Shown: piece after piece, positions 35,850-45,181 of the stretch
How the letters are laid out: each line of letters starts with the position of its first letter
Numbering within the stretch: the first letter of the stretch is position 1
NCBI GenBank assembly: GCA_022781925.1
Contig: JALESO010000082.1
Span: 24,768-88,767, forward strand
DNA: 64,000 nucleotides
Origin: Lachnospiraceae bacterium
GTDB taxonomy: Bacteria > Bacillota > Clostridia > Lachnospirales > Lachnospiraceae
Reading direction: 5' to 3'
Notes under the pieces: generated by a model
Database searches by the model: none
What the model saw: only the letters and a program-made list of their open reading frames with translations
What the model was told of the DNA's origin: nothing
Program-made: the position numbers and the translations under genes

Positions 35850-37055
35850 TTATTTATAGTTTGTCATATGATCCATTTTTTCCTGTTTGGTTTTCAGGTA
35901 AAAATAGTCAAATTTCTGTGCTTTGATCTGGATCGGCACGCGCTCCTCAATGGTAATGCCATATCCTGCAAGTCCTGTGATCTTGGTCGGGTTGTTTGTC
36001 AGCAGGCGCAGACGTTTTGCTCCGATATCACGCAGGATCTGTGCACCCACACCGTACTCACGCATGTCAGCCGGAAAGCCGAGTTTGATATTTGCTTCTA
36101 CGGTATCGTAACCCTGCTCCTGCAGCTCGTATGCTTTTAATTTGTTGATCAGACCGATGCCGCGTCCTTCCTGGCGCAGATACAGCAACACGCCTCTGCC
36201 CTCTTCTGCAATGGCTTTCATGGCTGCGTCCAGCTGTTCTCCACAATCGCAGCGACTGGAGCCAAACACATCTCCGGTCAGGCATTCGGAATGTACCCGG
36301 CAGAGCACCGGCTCACCATCTGCCACATCACCCATGACAAGTGCTACATGATGATCGCCGTTTAAAATATTTTCATAACCGTAAATCTCAAAGTTGCCGT
36401 ATTTTGTCGGAAGTTTCGCATCTGCCTCTCTGCGGATCAGGCTCTCATGCTGCAGACGATATTCAATGATATCTGCGATGGTGATAACAGTCAGATCATG
36501 TTTCTCTGCAAACTGTAACAACTCTGTGGTACGCATCATGGTTCCGTCCTCACGCATGATCTCACAGCAGAGTCCGCATGGTTTCAGTCCGGCAAGTTTT
36601 GTCAGATCAACGGTTGCCTCTGTGTGGCCGTCACGTACCAGTACGCCGCCCTCTTTTGCCCGCAGCGGGAACATATGACCCGGTCTGCGGAAATCCGCCG
36701 GTCTTGCGCCGTCTTCCACGCATTTCAGTGCAGTGTAGGAACGCTCTGCTGCGGAAATACCGGTTGTTGTGTCCACATGATCGATGGATACGGTAAATGC
36801 GGTGCAATGATTATCGGTATTTACGTTTACCATCTGCTCCAGGCCGAGTTTGTCGCAGAGTTCTCCGCTCATCGGCATACAGATCAGTCCCTTGGCTTCA
36901 CATGCCATGAAATTTACATTTTCCTGTGTCGCAAATTCTGCCGCACAGATCAGATCGCCTTCGTTCTCTCTGTCCGGATCATCAATGACCAGAATTACTT
37001 TTCCATCTCTTAAATCCTGTAATGCTTCTTCTACTGTTCCAATTTCTTTTGCCAT
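35850..37055 (-). CDS. ribBA: Bifunctional 3,4-dihydroxy-2-butanone 4-phosphate synthase / GTP cyclohydrolase II
   Basis: A 401-aa fusion that supplies both precursors of riboflavin. Residues 1-200 are RibB with the acidic metal loop [12 protein letters not shown] and the GHTEA motif. Residues 205-400 are RibA with the zinc site [15 protein letters not shown] and the GTP-binding RQEGRGIGL. Both active sites look intact. It starts 22 bp after ribE. Confidence 0.97.
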   Translation of the reverse strand: MAKEIGTVEEALQDLRDGKVILVIDDPDRENEGDLICAAEFATQENVNFMACEAKGLICMPMSGELCDKLGLEQMVNVNTDNHCTAFTVSIDHVDTTTGISAAERSYTALKCVEDGARPADFRRPGHMFPLRAKEGGVLVRDGHTEATVDLTKLAGLKPCGLCCEIMREDGTMMRTTELLQFAEKHDLTVITIADIIEYRLQHESLIRREADAKLPTKYGNFEIYGYENILNGDHHVALVMGDVADGEPVLCRVHSECLTGDVFGSSRCDCGEQLDAAMKAIAEEGRGVLLYLRQEGRGIGLINKLKAYELQEQGYDTVEANIKLGFPADMREYGVGAQILRDIGAKRLRLLTNNPTKITGLAGYGITIEERVPIQIKAQKFDYFYLKTKQEKMDHMTNYK

Positions 37056-37077
37056 CTTTTTATCCTCCCAAGATCAC

Positions 37078-37740
37078 TTAAAATCCGTACTTTTTCAAAA
37101 AGTCTTCGGTTATTCCACTTTCTTTTTTTGTTTCTGTCGATTCTTCTTCCGCTGCTGGCTGCAACAGTTTTTCCACATATTTTCCAATGATGTCACATTC
37201 CAGATTTACGATATCCCCGACCTTCCGGTCATGCAGCGCCGTTACCTGCTGTGTATGCGGGATGATGGACACTTTAAAGCAATGTTCATCCACATAGGCC
37301 ACCGTCAGGCTGATACCGTCAATGGTGATCGAACCTTTTTCCACGATGTAACGCAGCAGATTCGGTTTTGCCGCAATGGTGTACCATACGGCATTGTCGT
37401 CCGCTTCCATGCTCTGAACCGTTCCTGTTCCATCAATATGTCCCGATACGATATGTCCGCCAAATCTGCCATTTGCAGGCATCGCCCGCTCCAGATTCAC
37501 GTTGGCTCCGGTGCTTAACTGCCCCAGAGAGCTGCGATTCATAGTTTCCGCCATAACATCTGCAGTATAATAACTGCCGCCCATGCTCGTCACCGTCAGA
37601 CACACACCGTTGACTGCGATGCTATCTCCGACCTGACTGCCTTCCAGCACTTTCTTACAGCCGATGGTCAGTACACAGGACCGGGCGCCGCGTCGCACAT
37701 TCTGTATGGTTCCCACTTCTTCTATTAATCCTGTAAACAT
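37078..37740 (-). CDS. ribE: Riboflavin synthase alpha chain
   Basis: A 220-aa enzyme that dismutates two lumazines to riboflavin. It is made of two similar barrels: MFTGLIEEVGTI with VNGVCLTV, then FGGHIVSGHIDGTG with IDGISLTV. The C-terminal helix is followed by a Glu/Lys-rich tail (AAEEESTETKKESG). It is the second gene of the operon, separated from ribD by 185 bp that contain 34-bp tandem repeats. Confidence 0.96.
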   Translation of the reverse strand: MFTGLIEEVGTIQNVRRGARSCVLTIGCKKVLEGSQVGDSIAVNGVCLTVTSMGGSYYTADVMAETMNRSSLGQLSTGANVNLERAMPANGRFGGHIVSGHIDGTGTVQSMEADDNAVWYTIAAKPNLLRYIVEKGSITIDGISLTVAYVDEHCFKVSIIPHTQQVTALHDRKVGDIVNLECDIIGKYVEKLLQPAAEEESTETKKESGITEDFLKKYGF

Positions 37741-37830
37741 GTCTCTTTCCTTCTTTTCACTTTATCTCTGCCTTTTATTTTTCAGATGCTTAATACTTCC
37801 ATTTAGAAATTTACAATTTTTTCTATCGTC

Positions 37831-37925
37831 CTCATAAACCAGATTTCTGCTCAGGCATTTCACCCTCATAAATCAGATCTCTGCTCAGGCATTTCATCCT
37901 CATAAATCAGATCTCTGCTCAGGCA
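37831..37925. repeat. Tandem 34-bp repeats between ribD and ribE
   Basis: The unit beginning CTCATAAAYCAGATYTCTGC starts at 37831, 37865 and 37899, an exact 34-bp period. It runs 2.8 copies and reaches the ribD stop codon. There is no spacer between units, so it is not a CRISPR array. The copies nearest ribD are almost identical, which points to recent local duplication. Confidence 0.9.
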
Positions 37926-39029
37926 TCATTTCACGTATCCTACGATGCAGAAGTCATCGTCCAGCCGCTCGATCTCCATATTTTTCAGCGTGATCGCATC
38001 TGCCATCCGGTCAACACCAATTCCTTCCACCGGAGAACGTGCATCCATGCCGCCGATGAGTTTTCCGGCAATGTAGGCATATACTTTATTCACGATTCCC
38101 TCTTCCAGCGCGGAAGCATTCAACGTTCCACCGCCTTCTAGCAAAATACTGTCGATGTTCTGCTCGCCCAGCTTTTTCATCAGTTCCACCAGATTGACGC
38201 CATGTGTCCCCTCTGTTCCGATCAGTTGGATCCCTGCCTCTTTTAACTTCCGAATCTTTTCCTGCTTCCGCTCCGCTTCCAGTGCTTCCTGACTGCAGGC
38301 CACGATCGTCTCAATTTCCGATGCAGTCTTTACGATCTGGCTTTCCAGTGGAATGTGCAGGTTGGAATCACAGATGATCCGCACCGGATCCACACCGCCT
38401 TCCACACGACAGTTCAGCATCGGATCATCCGCCAGCACCGTTCCGATGCCTACCATGATGCCCCGGTAGCGTCCCCGCATCCGATGCACCTGCGCTCTGG
38501 CTGTCTCTCCGGTCACCCATTTGGAATCTCCGGTGGCACAGGCGATTTTTCCGTCCAACGTCATGGCATATTTCATCACCACAAATGGTGTCTTCGTCGT
38601 GATGTAATGATAAAATACTTCGTTTAATTTCAGGCATTCCTCTTCCAGAATTCCGGTTTCCACATAAATGCCATGCTCCCGCAGGATCTGTACGCCCTTT
38701 CCTGCCACCAGTGGGTTGGAATCCATGCTTCCCACAAAGACTCTGGCGATTTTTTTCTCAATGATAATGTCCGTACACGGTGGTGTCTTGCCCTGATGAC
38801 AGCATGGCTCCAATGTCACATACAGATCAGCTCCTGTTGTATCCTCCGTACAACGGGTCAATGCATTCCGTTCCGCATGGAACTCTCCGTATTTCTCATG
38901 ATACCCCTCACTGATGATCCGTCCATCTTTGACTACCACACAGCCAACCATGGGATTTGGTGATGTATGGCCTTCTCCCTTTCGTGCCAGTTCCAATGCC
39001 CATCTCATATATTCTTCTTTTTTCTGCAT
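37926..39029 (-). CDS. ribD: Bifunctional diaminohydroxyphosphoribosylaminopyrimidine deaminase / 5-amino-6-(5-phosphoribosylamino)uracil reductase
   Basis: A 367-aa enzyme for the second and third steps of riboflavin synthesis. The N-terminal deaminase has the zinc motifs HAERNAL and PCCHQGKTPPC. The C-terminal reductase starts at VVMKYAMTLDGKIA and ends with the ILLEGGGTLN block. I chose the ATG at 39029, with GGGAG before it, because the deaminase begins right there; the open frame runs 35 codons further up without a site. It is the first gene after the FMN riboswitch. Confidence 0.95.
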   Translation of the reverse strand: MQKKEEYMRWALELARKGEGHTSPNPMVGCVVVKDGRIISEGYHEKYGEFHAERNALTRCTEDTTGADLYVTLEPCCHQGKTPPCTDIIIEKKIARVFVGSMDSNPLVAGKGVQILREHGIYVETGILEEECLKLNEVFYHYITTKTPFVVMKYAMTLDGKIACATGDSKWVTGETARAQVHRMRGRYRGIMVGIGTVLADDPMLNCRVEGGVDPVRIICDSNLHIPLESQIVKTASEIETIVACSQEALEAERKQEKIRKLKEAGIQLIGTEGTHGVNLVELMKKLGEQNIDSILLEGGGTLNASALEEGIVNKVYAYIAGKLIGGMDARSPVEGIGVDRMADAITLKNMEIERLDDDFCIVGYVK

Positions 39030-39191
39030 AAAAAAATCACTCCCTTCAAGCTTCCAGGGATTTTCCTCTTCCATAAATCTTTGCGTTTCCTGATTTTTCT
39101 GTCTTCCTTTGCCTAATACAAATGTTAGTTTCATATAACACCAGCATCCCGGCTCCGAAAATTTCTTTCAGATCAAAAATTTATGGTAAAA

Positions 39192-39220
39192 GAAAATCCC
39201 TGAGAAATAAATCTCAGGGA
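39192..39220 (-). terminator. Riboswitch-controlled terminator before ribD
   Basis: TCCCTGAG and CTCAGGGA form an 8-bp stem with an 8-base loop, followed on the minus strand by TTTTCTTTT. It lies between the aptamer and ribD, so it is the likely off-state terminator of the FMN riboswitch. Confidence 0.8.
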
Positions 39221-39296
39221 GTGAAAATCTTTTTGCTAAACGGACTTTAAAAATTTTACTTTTTTCTGTCTCATTTAAGTATTTATTTTCGCTTGT

Positions 39297-39444
39297 TCTT
39301 CTTTCATCCAGACTATACTGTCGGCTTTGGAATCTTCTGCTTATCAGAATCACCAAATCAACGCTTTCACGCTCGCGGGCTTTACCGCCGGTCGGGACTC
39401 TCCGTTTCGAATTTCATTCGGTTCAGATCACCCTGCCCTGAAGA
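39297..39444 (-). ncRNA. FMN riboswitch (RFN element)
   Basis: On the minus strand the conserved blocks appear in order: GGGCAGGGTG, GTCCCGACCGGCGGTAAAG, CCCGCGAGC, TGATTTGGTG, GATTCCAAAGCCGACAGTA and TAGTCTGGATG. TCTTC and GAAGA at the two ends pair as P1. FMN binding is expected to favour the terminator at 39192-39220 and shut off the rib operon. Confidence 0.97.
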
Positions 39445-39466
39445 TCTCTTTGCTTTTTCTGCACAC

Positions 39467-39495
39467 ATAATAGCACAGACATTTTTAAAATGCAA
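39467..39495 (-). promoter_or_regulatory. Promoter of the riboflavin operon
   Basis: TTGCAT and TATTAT are separated by 17 bp on the minus strand, placing the start of transcription about 15 bases before the FMN aptamer. Confidence 0.65.
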
Positions 39496-39505
39496 TATTT
39501 TTTTA

Positions 39506-39766
39506 CGAGCATCCCGCTTCGAATTGCAATCCCAGACGTTACTCTTACAGCCAACTCATCCCAGGCACCCTCACGGCACACAAGAGGTCCTACTTAGGGC
39601 TGCTCCATTCCTGACCTGACCCGGTTCATAAGTTCCTGTTGCGCGAGACCCAAGAATCTACGCCGCTTATAAGAGGCAGCTCTACAATTGAAAACCCTCT
39701 GCGGGATATCACCCCAACTCTAGCGGATTGATGGTACAAGGTACCGCTACCACCCCGGCTGCTCGA
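39506..39766 (-). ncRNA. ffs: Signal recognition particle RNA, large bacterial type
   Basis: The minus strand holds the Ffh-binding domain around CAGGTCAGGAATGGAGCAGC and the flanking GAACCGGGT. The ends pair (CGAGCA with TGCTCG), giving about 261 nt, the size of the Gram-positive RNA with an Alu domain. It follows tadA as in many clostridia. Ends are set from the pairing and are accurate to a few bases. Confidence 0.9.
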
Positions 39767-39813
39767 GTGTTAAGTATATCATTGAATCTCGGTGGCTGTC
39801 AACAAATTTTCGT

Positions 39814-40317
39814 TCATTTCTGTTCAACAGCTTCCGGAGCATTTTTCTTCCGTTTTTTCTTTTCCCGCAATTCTTTAAAAAATTCACTCAGCATGGTGGA
39901 ACATTCTTCCTGGCAGACCCCCTGCACGATCTCCACCTGATGGTTAAATCCCGCAATCTGAAGCAGGTTCAATACCGATCCGGCGCAGCCGGCTTTCGGG
40001 TTCATGCTCCCGATCACCACCCGGTCAATCCGTGACTGCACCAGGGCACCGGCACACATCTGACAGGGCTCTAACGTCACATACATGGTGCAGCCTTCCA
40101 ACCGCCAGTCCCCCAGCTTTTTGCTTGCTTTGCGGATGGCATTCAGTTCCGCATGGGATAATGTATTTTTGTCTGTATTCCGACGGTTGTACCCACGGGC
40201 GATCACCTTGCCGTCCTCGTCCCGCACAATGATACATCCGATAGGGACTTCATCAATGGCATATGCCTTTTTCGCCTGCTTTATCGCTTGTTTCATGTAT
40301 TTTTCATCTGTGGTCAT
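39814..40317 (-). CDS. tadA: tRNA-specific adenosine deaminase
   Basis: A 167-aa zinc enzyme that converts A34 to inosine in tRNA-Arg(ACG). The HAE motif is in TLSHAELNAI and the PCxxC motif in LEPCQMCAGAL. The C-terminal tail is rich in Lys. It lies 47 bp before the SRP RNA on the same strand and may share its transcript. Confidence 0.95.
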   Translation of the reverse strand: MTTDEKYMKQAIKQAKKAYAIDEVPIGCIIVRDEDGKVIARGYNRRNTDKNTLSHAELNAIRKASKKLGDWRLEGCTMYVTLEPCQMCAGALVQSRIDRVVIGSMNPKAGCAGSVLNLLQIAGFNHQVEIVQGVCQEECSTMLSEFFKELREKKKRKKNAPEAVEQK

Positions 40318-40352
40318 CTGTGTTATGTCCTTTATTTCTTTGATATTATTTC

Positions 40353-40402
40353 AGAATAGAAAAAAGCGTTCATGCAAGCCCGATTCATGCTTTTTCTGTT
40401 CT
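40353..40402 (-). terminator. Terminator after the nitrogenase-like/Hyp gene cluster
   Basis: AGAACAGAAAAAGC pairs with GCTTTTTTCTATTCT around a 20-base centre on the minus strand, immediately after the last NifK-like gene and before tadA. It marks the end of the 12-kb cluster. Confidence 0.7.
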
Positions 40403-40403
40403 T

Positions 40404-41546
40404 TTAACTCATTCTGGATAAAAATATCCTACCAGAAAATGCTATATGAGGCAATTCATAAAACTCACAGGATTTCGGGCAGATCGGTCTGTACAGCGGA
40501 TCAGCCACAATGATTTTCGCATCCTTCAGTGCTTCCTCCATCGCTTCCTCACCAAGCACAATGGCGTCTTTCTCTCCGATCAGATTTTCACATTCTTTCA
40601 ACGGACAAAATACACGCGCAGAACGCCCGTATTTTTTCTCAATGCCTGCTGCCAGAGAACCCATAGTAACCGGTTCTCCGATCAGGGTGATTTCCGCTTC
40701 TTTCTGCATGCGGTTCTGCAGATATAATCTCACATCTGACAGTTGCTCCGCTTGCTGTTCTGCCGCCTTTTCCAGTGCTTCTGAAATATCCTCTGTCAGC
40801 CATTCATTCGGTGTTCCGATCACATACGGCGTTCCATATTTTTCCTGAAGCACCTTTGCCGTCCGCAGCCCCACTGCCGACACCACCAGATTGACATCCG
40901 CGGTTCCTGCTGCCTGCTGCAACGTCTCCAGAGTATCTCCCATCGCCCAGGCAGAAAGAATATTCCAACCATAGTTACGCAGATTTTCTTTTAAAATTTC
41001 TACGTTTTTTTGTGGTCCGAAATCTAACGGTGTTATACCCAGCAGATTTACACTGCGTCCAGATCTGTTTTCCGTTTTCTGCGGATTCAAATTCCGTGTT
41101 TTTTCGGTAAACCGTTTCGCAATTTCTTCCAATGCAATACCCGCACCATACACATAATCATGCATGCCATTGGTAGGCACGGAAAACGTCGGGATCCCGG
41201 TTTCCGTCTCAATGACCCGGGCGATGGCCGGAAAATCCGTTCCGTTCATGAAAGGGATCGGAGAACCCGCCAGAGCAATGAATTTCGGATGCAGTTCCCG
41301 GGCCGCATGCTCGATATCGTCGATAAATTTGCGGTCATTTCCCATGATCGCATCAATCTCCGTCAGACCGGAAATAAAGATCAGACTGTCCTGATCGTAC
41401 CAGCGGATCTCATCATGGGTATTGTAGGTGGAGTTGCAGCCGGAAGGATCATGCATGACAGTCATTCCGCCCAGTTCGTACAATGCCGAGCAGACGCCGG
41501 ACACATCCGCCGTATAGATCGGTATGATTCGATAAGATTGTCTCAT
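40404..41546 (-). CDS. NifK-like nitrogenase component 1 family protein (K2)
   Basis: A 380-aa member of the nitrogenase component 1 oxidoreductase superfamily. An N-terminal block holds GCNSTYNTHDEIRW with C37, which matches C37 of the other NifK-like protein at 49384-50421. The second block, ALAGSPIPFMNGTDF, has Ser where classic subunits often have a cluster Cys. The C-terminus carries two more Cys (YRPICPKSC) not shared with the paralog. The ATG at 41546 overlaps the preceding stop as ATGA, so it is translated with the NifD-like partner. It presumably forms a heterotetramer that receives electrons from the NifH-like ATPase at 42881. Substrate and cofactor are unknown. Confidence 0.82.
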   Translation of the reverse strand: MRQSYRIIPIYTADVSGVCSALYELGGMTVMHDPSGCNSTYNTHDEIRWYDQDSLIFISGLTEIDAIMGNDRKFIDDIEHAARELHPKFIALAGSPIPFMNGTDFPAIARVIETETGIPTFSVPTNGMHDYVYGAGIALEEIAKRFTEKTRNLNPQKTENRSGRSVNLLGITPLDFGPQKNVEILKENLRNYGWNILSAWAMGDTLETLQQAAGTADVNLVVSAVGLRTAKVLQEKYGTPYVIGTPNEWLTEDISEALEKAAEQQAEQLSDVRLYLQNRMQKEAEITLIGEPVTMGSLAAGIEKKYGRSARVFCPLKECENLIGEKDAIVLGEEAMEEALKDAKIIVADPLYRPICPKSCEFYELPHIAFSGRIFLSRMS

Positions 41547-42880
41547 AGGCAGCACTCGCACCCCCATCCCTTTTGTATTACAAGTTTTTCGGTATCTTTT
41601 TCTTCACGGTACGCTTCCATCATCAGTTCCGCGGTTCTGCGGATCCCGTCAAATCCGTACAGACCTTCCCCCTGCACCAGATTGACAAAATGACGGCTAC
41701 GGCTGAAATAGGCCGCCTTCTGTCCGATGGCAAGCACTTCCTCTGCGCCGCCCCTTGGCAGCACCCGCATTTTCATCTGGATTGTTGCGATGAGCTCCAG
41801 TTCCGGCGCATGCTCCTGCAGCCAGTCAAAGGCTGCTTTTTCCTCCGGACTGATGCCATCCAGATACACCGCCTTGACGTGAAATCCATGGATCAGAAGC
41901 AGTTTTGCCAGCCCCAATGGTCTCGGATGATACAGGTAATCCAGCGTGACCGGCATATCTTTGATCAGCGCTTTCGCTTTTGCCAGAACTTCCTCACAGG
42001 CAGAACGTTCCACATCCAGTGCTTCCCTGCTCACTTCCGGAAGCTCCAGCGCATCTGTCAGCTGTTTTAACTGCTGTTCGATCTCATCGTAATCAAAACT
42101 GCCCGGCAGATACAGATGCTCCCGGCCTAGCCGCCGTGCCTGAGTCTCCATCCCGTATTTTCCAGCCGGGTAAACATCGAGAAACAGCCGTCCCCTGCTC
42201 AGATCCGGCAGATCCTGCCAGGTCTCACAGGTGGGAAGTTCCCGCACCGTATAACCATACCGCCTTAATAAACGCTTGATATCACAGCTCTCATCCAAAG
42301 CAAAATCACTGCCAAATACCGAGACTGTTTTCGCATCCGGTTCACACTCCGGCAGCGGATCATACATGGCTTTCCGCAGTTTCTGATCCGGCGTCAGACC
42401 ATGCTTCTGCATGATCGGATCCATATAGCATCGGATAAAACAGATATCCGGAAAACGCCGCTCCAGTTCCTCATAAATATAATTCAGATTGCTTCCCACA
42501 AAATGGTGCAGACACACTGTAAACAGCAGCACCGCTTTGGGGCGATCCCCGCGCTTGTTCAGCACATCCGTCACACCCTCAATGGTGATATCCTCCAGAT
42601 TGCCGTTTAAAACATGCTGCTCCTCCACAATAACAAAAGAAAAACGATCTGCCGCATTCATCTCCGCCGCTGTCAGCACGACACCACGCATGCAGTTGTC
42701 CGCGCAGACATAGATCTGAATGGCCTCCGGGACCTGCATTCCCGTATGGACGATGTTCCAGTTGCCATGCACCGGGGAATTGTATTCCAGTTCGGAAGCA
42801 AACGGCGCCGGAAAGGAGGCATCCCTGATTTTTACAACAGCATCCTTTGGATCGACTGCTTCACCTACCCGCCGCAACAT
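41543..42880 (-). CDS. NifD-like nitrogenase component 1 family protein (D2)
   Basis: A 445-aa nitrogenase component 1 family protein. It opens with EYNSPVHGNWNIVHTG, the FSSPVRGTWN-like start of NifD/NifE-type subunits. C63 (NCMRG) and C123 (TVCLHHFVGS) match C71 and C131 of the paralog at 50426-51706. A C-terminal GWGCECCL tail adds three Cys. Its ATG follows the NifH-like stop codon with no gap, and AGGAGG lies inside the end of that gene. With the NifK-like partner this gives 2+1 Cys for an interface Fe-S cluster, as in the dark protochlorophyllide reductase and CfbCD families (inference). Confidence 0.82.
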   Translation of the reverse strand: MLRRVGEAVDPKDAVVKIRDASFPAPFASELEYNSPVHGNWNIVHTGMQVPEAIQIYVCADNCMRGVVLTAAEMNAADRFSFVIVEEQHVLNGNLEDITIEGVTDVLNKRGDRPKAVLLFTVCLHHFVGSNLNYIYEELERRFPDICFIRCYMDPIMQKHGLTPDQKLRKAMYDPLPECEPDAKTVSVFGSDFALDESCDIKRLLRRYGYTVRELPTCETWQDLPDLSRGRLFLDVYPAGKYGMETQARRLGREHLYLPGSFDYDEIEQQLKQLTDALELPEVSREALDVERSACEEVLAKAKALIKDMPVTLDYLYHPRPLGLAKLLLIHGFHVKAVYLDGISPEEKAAFDWLQEHAPELELIATIQMKMRVLPRGGAEEVLAIGQKAAYFSRSRHFVNLVQGEGLYGFDGIRRTAELMMEAYREEKDTEKLVIQKGWGCECCL

Positions 42881-43786
42881 CTAGCTTTCCTCCTTAGAAA
42901 CAGTATCTGCCGGATTTTCGCTCTGTTTTTCCTGTGATGCTGTATCTTTTTTATCATACGCGTTCTGTAACTCTGCACTACCTTTATTATCTTTATTCTT
43001 CGTTACATCTGACTCTGTATTTTCCGACAAACTGCCACCGCATAGGGTGTACATCTGCTTTGCAAGGGCACGGTATTCCTCTGCCATGGCACTGTCCGGA
43101 TAGCACTCCATCAGTGTCATGCCCTGTTCTTCTGCCAGTGCTACCTGCTCGCTGTGGGATAAGGTACCGATCACCGTTGTGCGAAAATCATCCGCCAGTT
43201 CCTCGACTTTTTCCTCTTCCCGCGGCACATCCCTGCGGTTCAGAATGATTCCGCCGAGTTCTGCATACCCCCGGTTTTTGAAATTTTCCACCGCCATGGC
43301 GATATTTGCCGCCGCATGGATCGCCATATTTTCTCCGGAAGTGATGATAAACACTTTGTCCGCATAGCCGTTTCGCATTGGCATGGAAAAGCCGCCGCAG
43401 ACCACATCCCCAAGAACGTCATACAGGATCACATCCGGTTTGTAGACCTCATACGCACCGGTTTCCTTCAGTTTTTCCAGTGCCGTGATAATGCCACGGC
43501 CGGCACAGCCAAGCCCCGGTGTCGGTCCACCGGCCTCCACACAGATGACATTGTGGTAGCCGATGCGGATCATATCTTCCAGCTGCAGCGCCTGTTTTTT
43601 CTCATTATACAAATTCAGTACGGTGGGAACCGCTTCCCCGTGGCGCAGCTGGATCGTGGAATCTGCTTTCGGATCACAGCCGATCTGCATGACCGTGAGC
43701 CCCATCTCCGCCAGTGCTGCTGCCACATTGGAAACCGTGGTGGATTTTCCGATGCCGCCTTTTCCGTATACTGCTATCTTGATCAC
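42881..43786 (-). CDS. NifH-like ATPase / iron protein (H2)
   Basis: A 301-aa iron protein of the NifH/BchL/CfbC superfamily. The P-loop GKGGIGKST is at 8-16, and C94 (GLGCAGRG) and C130 (VVCGGF) are the two ligands that hold a [4Fe-4S] cluster between subunits of the dimer. The switch region [11 protein letters not shown] is intact. Residues past about 250 form a tail rich in Ser, Asn, Glu and Lys that the sister protein (51765-52526) lacks. It should deliver ATP-driven electrons to the D2-K2 pair encoded next. The ATG overlaps the TM1266-family stop as ATGA. Confidence 0.92.
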   Translation of the reverse strand: MIKIAVYGKGGIGKSTTVSNVAAALAEMGLTVMQIGCDPKADSTIQLRHGEAVPTVLNLYNEKKQALQLEDMIRIGYHNVICVEAGGPTPGLGCAGRGIITALEKLKETGAYEVYKPDVILYDVLGDVVCGGFSMPMRNGYADKVFIITSGENMAIHAAANIAMAVENFKNRGYAELGGIILNRRDVPREEEKVEELADDFRTTVIGTLSHSEQVALAEEQGMTLMECYPDSAMAEEYRALAKQMYTLCGGSLSENTESDVTKNKDNKGSAELQNAYDKKDTASQEKQSENPADTVSKEES

Positions 43787-44058
43787 TGGTCTGTTCCTCC
43801 CTCTGCCGGAGTGATGACGTTGGAGTACGCAGTTTTCGCAGATACTCCTTTTAAACGCCCGATCTTTCCGGAAAATGTACTGATGGCATCCTGGGGAGCG
43901 TCAATGGCGATACTGATGATGCTGATGCCCTTCGGGCGATACGGGATGCCCATTCTTCCGACAATGTACTGCCGTGCTTCATGAAGCAGGGCGTTTAATT
44001 CTTCAATGGCGTCTTCCTGCTCTACAATGATTGAAATAACCGCCACTCTGGTGTCCAT
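43783..44058 (-). CDS. TM1266-family small protein (putative iron-only hydrogenase system regulator)
   Basis: A 91-aa ferredoxin-fold (ACT/NikR-C-like) protein of the TM1266 family. The pattern [11 protein letters not shown], then [13 protein letters not shown] and [11 protein letters not shown] is typical. Family members are usually found near [FeFe]-hydrogenase maturation genes and are thought to sense or regulate; there is no DNA-binding domain. Here it lies 18 bp after hypE and overlaps the NifH-like gene by 4 bp, so it is part of the cluster. The link to Hyp and nitrogenase-like genes is unusual. Confidence 0.85.
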   Translation of the reverse strand: MDTRVAVISIIVEQEDAIEELNALLHEARQYIVGRMGIPYRPKGISIISIAIDAPQDAISTFSGKIGRLKGVSAKTAYSNVITPAEGGTDQ

Positions 44059-44076
44059 GTCTGGTGTCCTCCTTTT

Positions 44077-45084
44077 TTAACAAATTCTTGGCAACAGTTC
44101 GCCGCCCGGCTGCGGGAGCAGTGCCTGCGTACCAATCTCTGTCTCCATTACGACTCTGCCCGGCTCTTCTGCGATGACTTCACCAATGATGGCTGCATCT
44201 GCGGAATACGGACATTTGCGCAGGGTCTCCACGATAGCGTCAGCCTCTTCCTTCGGTGCCATGATCACCAGTCTGCCCTCGCAGGCCAGATACAACGGCT
44301 CCAATCCAAGCATGCCGCAAACACCTTTTACTTCCGGCTGCACCGGAACGGCTGCTGCATTCAGACGAATGCCTACGTTACTCTGTCCGGCAATCTCATA
44401 TAAAACGGTTCCGACACCGCCTCTTGTGGCATCACGGATCACATGCAGATTATGTGTGGTGTCCATAACTGCTTTTACGGTTCCCCATAACGGTGCACAG
44501 TCACTGGTCACATCTGCATCAATGCCAAAATCCTCTCTTTCCAGAAGGATCGTGCAGCCGTGGCGGCCGATGTCACCAGTCACGATGATGGCATCTCCCG
44601 GTTTTGCAAGTTCTCCGCCGACCGTTACGCCTTCCTGAATCTCGCCCATTCCGGTGGTGGTGATAAAGACTCCGTCTACCTGACCTTTTCCGGCTACTTT
44701 TGTATCACCGGACACGATATGTACACCGGCTTCTTTTGCCGTTTTCTCCATGGCAGCTGCGATCTCTTCCAGTTTTTCCATCGGGAAGCCTTCCTCAATA
44801 ACAAAAGCGCAGGTCAGATACAGCGGTTTTGCACCCATGCAGGCAAGGTCATTGACGGTTCCGCAGATAGACAATTTTCCGATATTTCCACCCGGGAAAA
44901 ATGCCGGTGATACGATGAATCCGTCGGTAGAAACTGCCATTCTTCCTGCTGGCGGAACCAGTACGGCCGCATCATCTGCCGTCAGATCTGAATTTGCAAA
45001 ATGTGCTTTAAACACCTGATCGATCAGTTCGGATGTTTGTTTTCCCCCGGCACCATGTGCCATTGTGACTGTTTTATTTTCCAT
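44077..45084 (-). CDS. hypE: Hydrogenase maturation factor HypE
   Basis: A 335-aa PurM-like ATPase. It dehydrates the carbamoyl group on its C-terminal Cys to a thiocyanate, the source of the CN ligands of Fe(CN)2CO. The N-terminal MAHGAGGKQT and the C-terminal PRIC are both present, so the active tail Cys is intact. AAGGA precedes the ATG. It follows hypD by 97 bp on the same strand. Confidence 0.96.
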   Translation of the reverse strand: MENKTVTMAHGAGGKQTSELIDQVFKAHFANSDLTADDAAVLVPPAGRMAVSTDGFIVSPAFFPGGNIGKLSICGTVNDLACMGAKPLYLTCAFVIEEGFPMEKLEEIAAAMEKTAKEAGVHIVSGDTKVAGKGQVDGVFITTTGMGEIQEGVTVGGELAKPGDAIIVTGDIGRHGCTILLEREDFGIDADVTSDCAPLWGTVKAVMDTTHNLHVIRDATRGGVGTVLYEIAGQSNVGIRLNAAAVPVQPEVKGVCGMLGLEPLYLACEGRLVIMAPKEEADAIVETLRKCPYSADAAIIGEVIAEEPGRVVMETEIGTQALLPQPGGELLPRIC

Positions 45085-45181
45085 TATGTTTTCCTTCTTT
45101 CCATTTAATCAGCAAAATGACTGAAATTTATTCTGCTGTTTTGCATGTGTTTCGTTCCTTAACATTTATTTCTGTATATTT

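Noticed and set aside
37831..37925. Short CRISPR array
   Set aside because: The 34-bp units are directly adjacent, with no unique spacers, and no cas gene is nearby.
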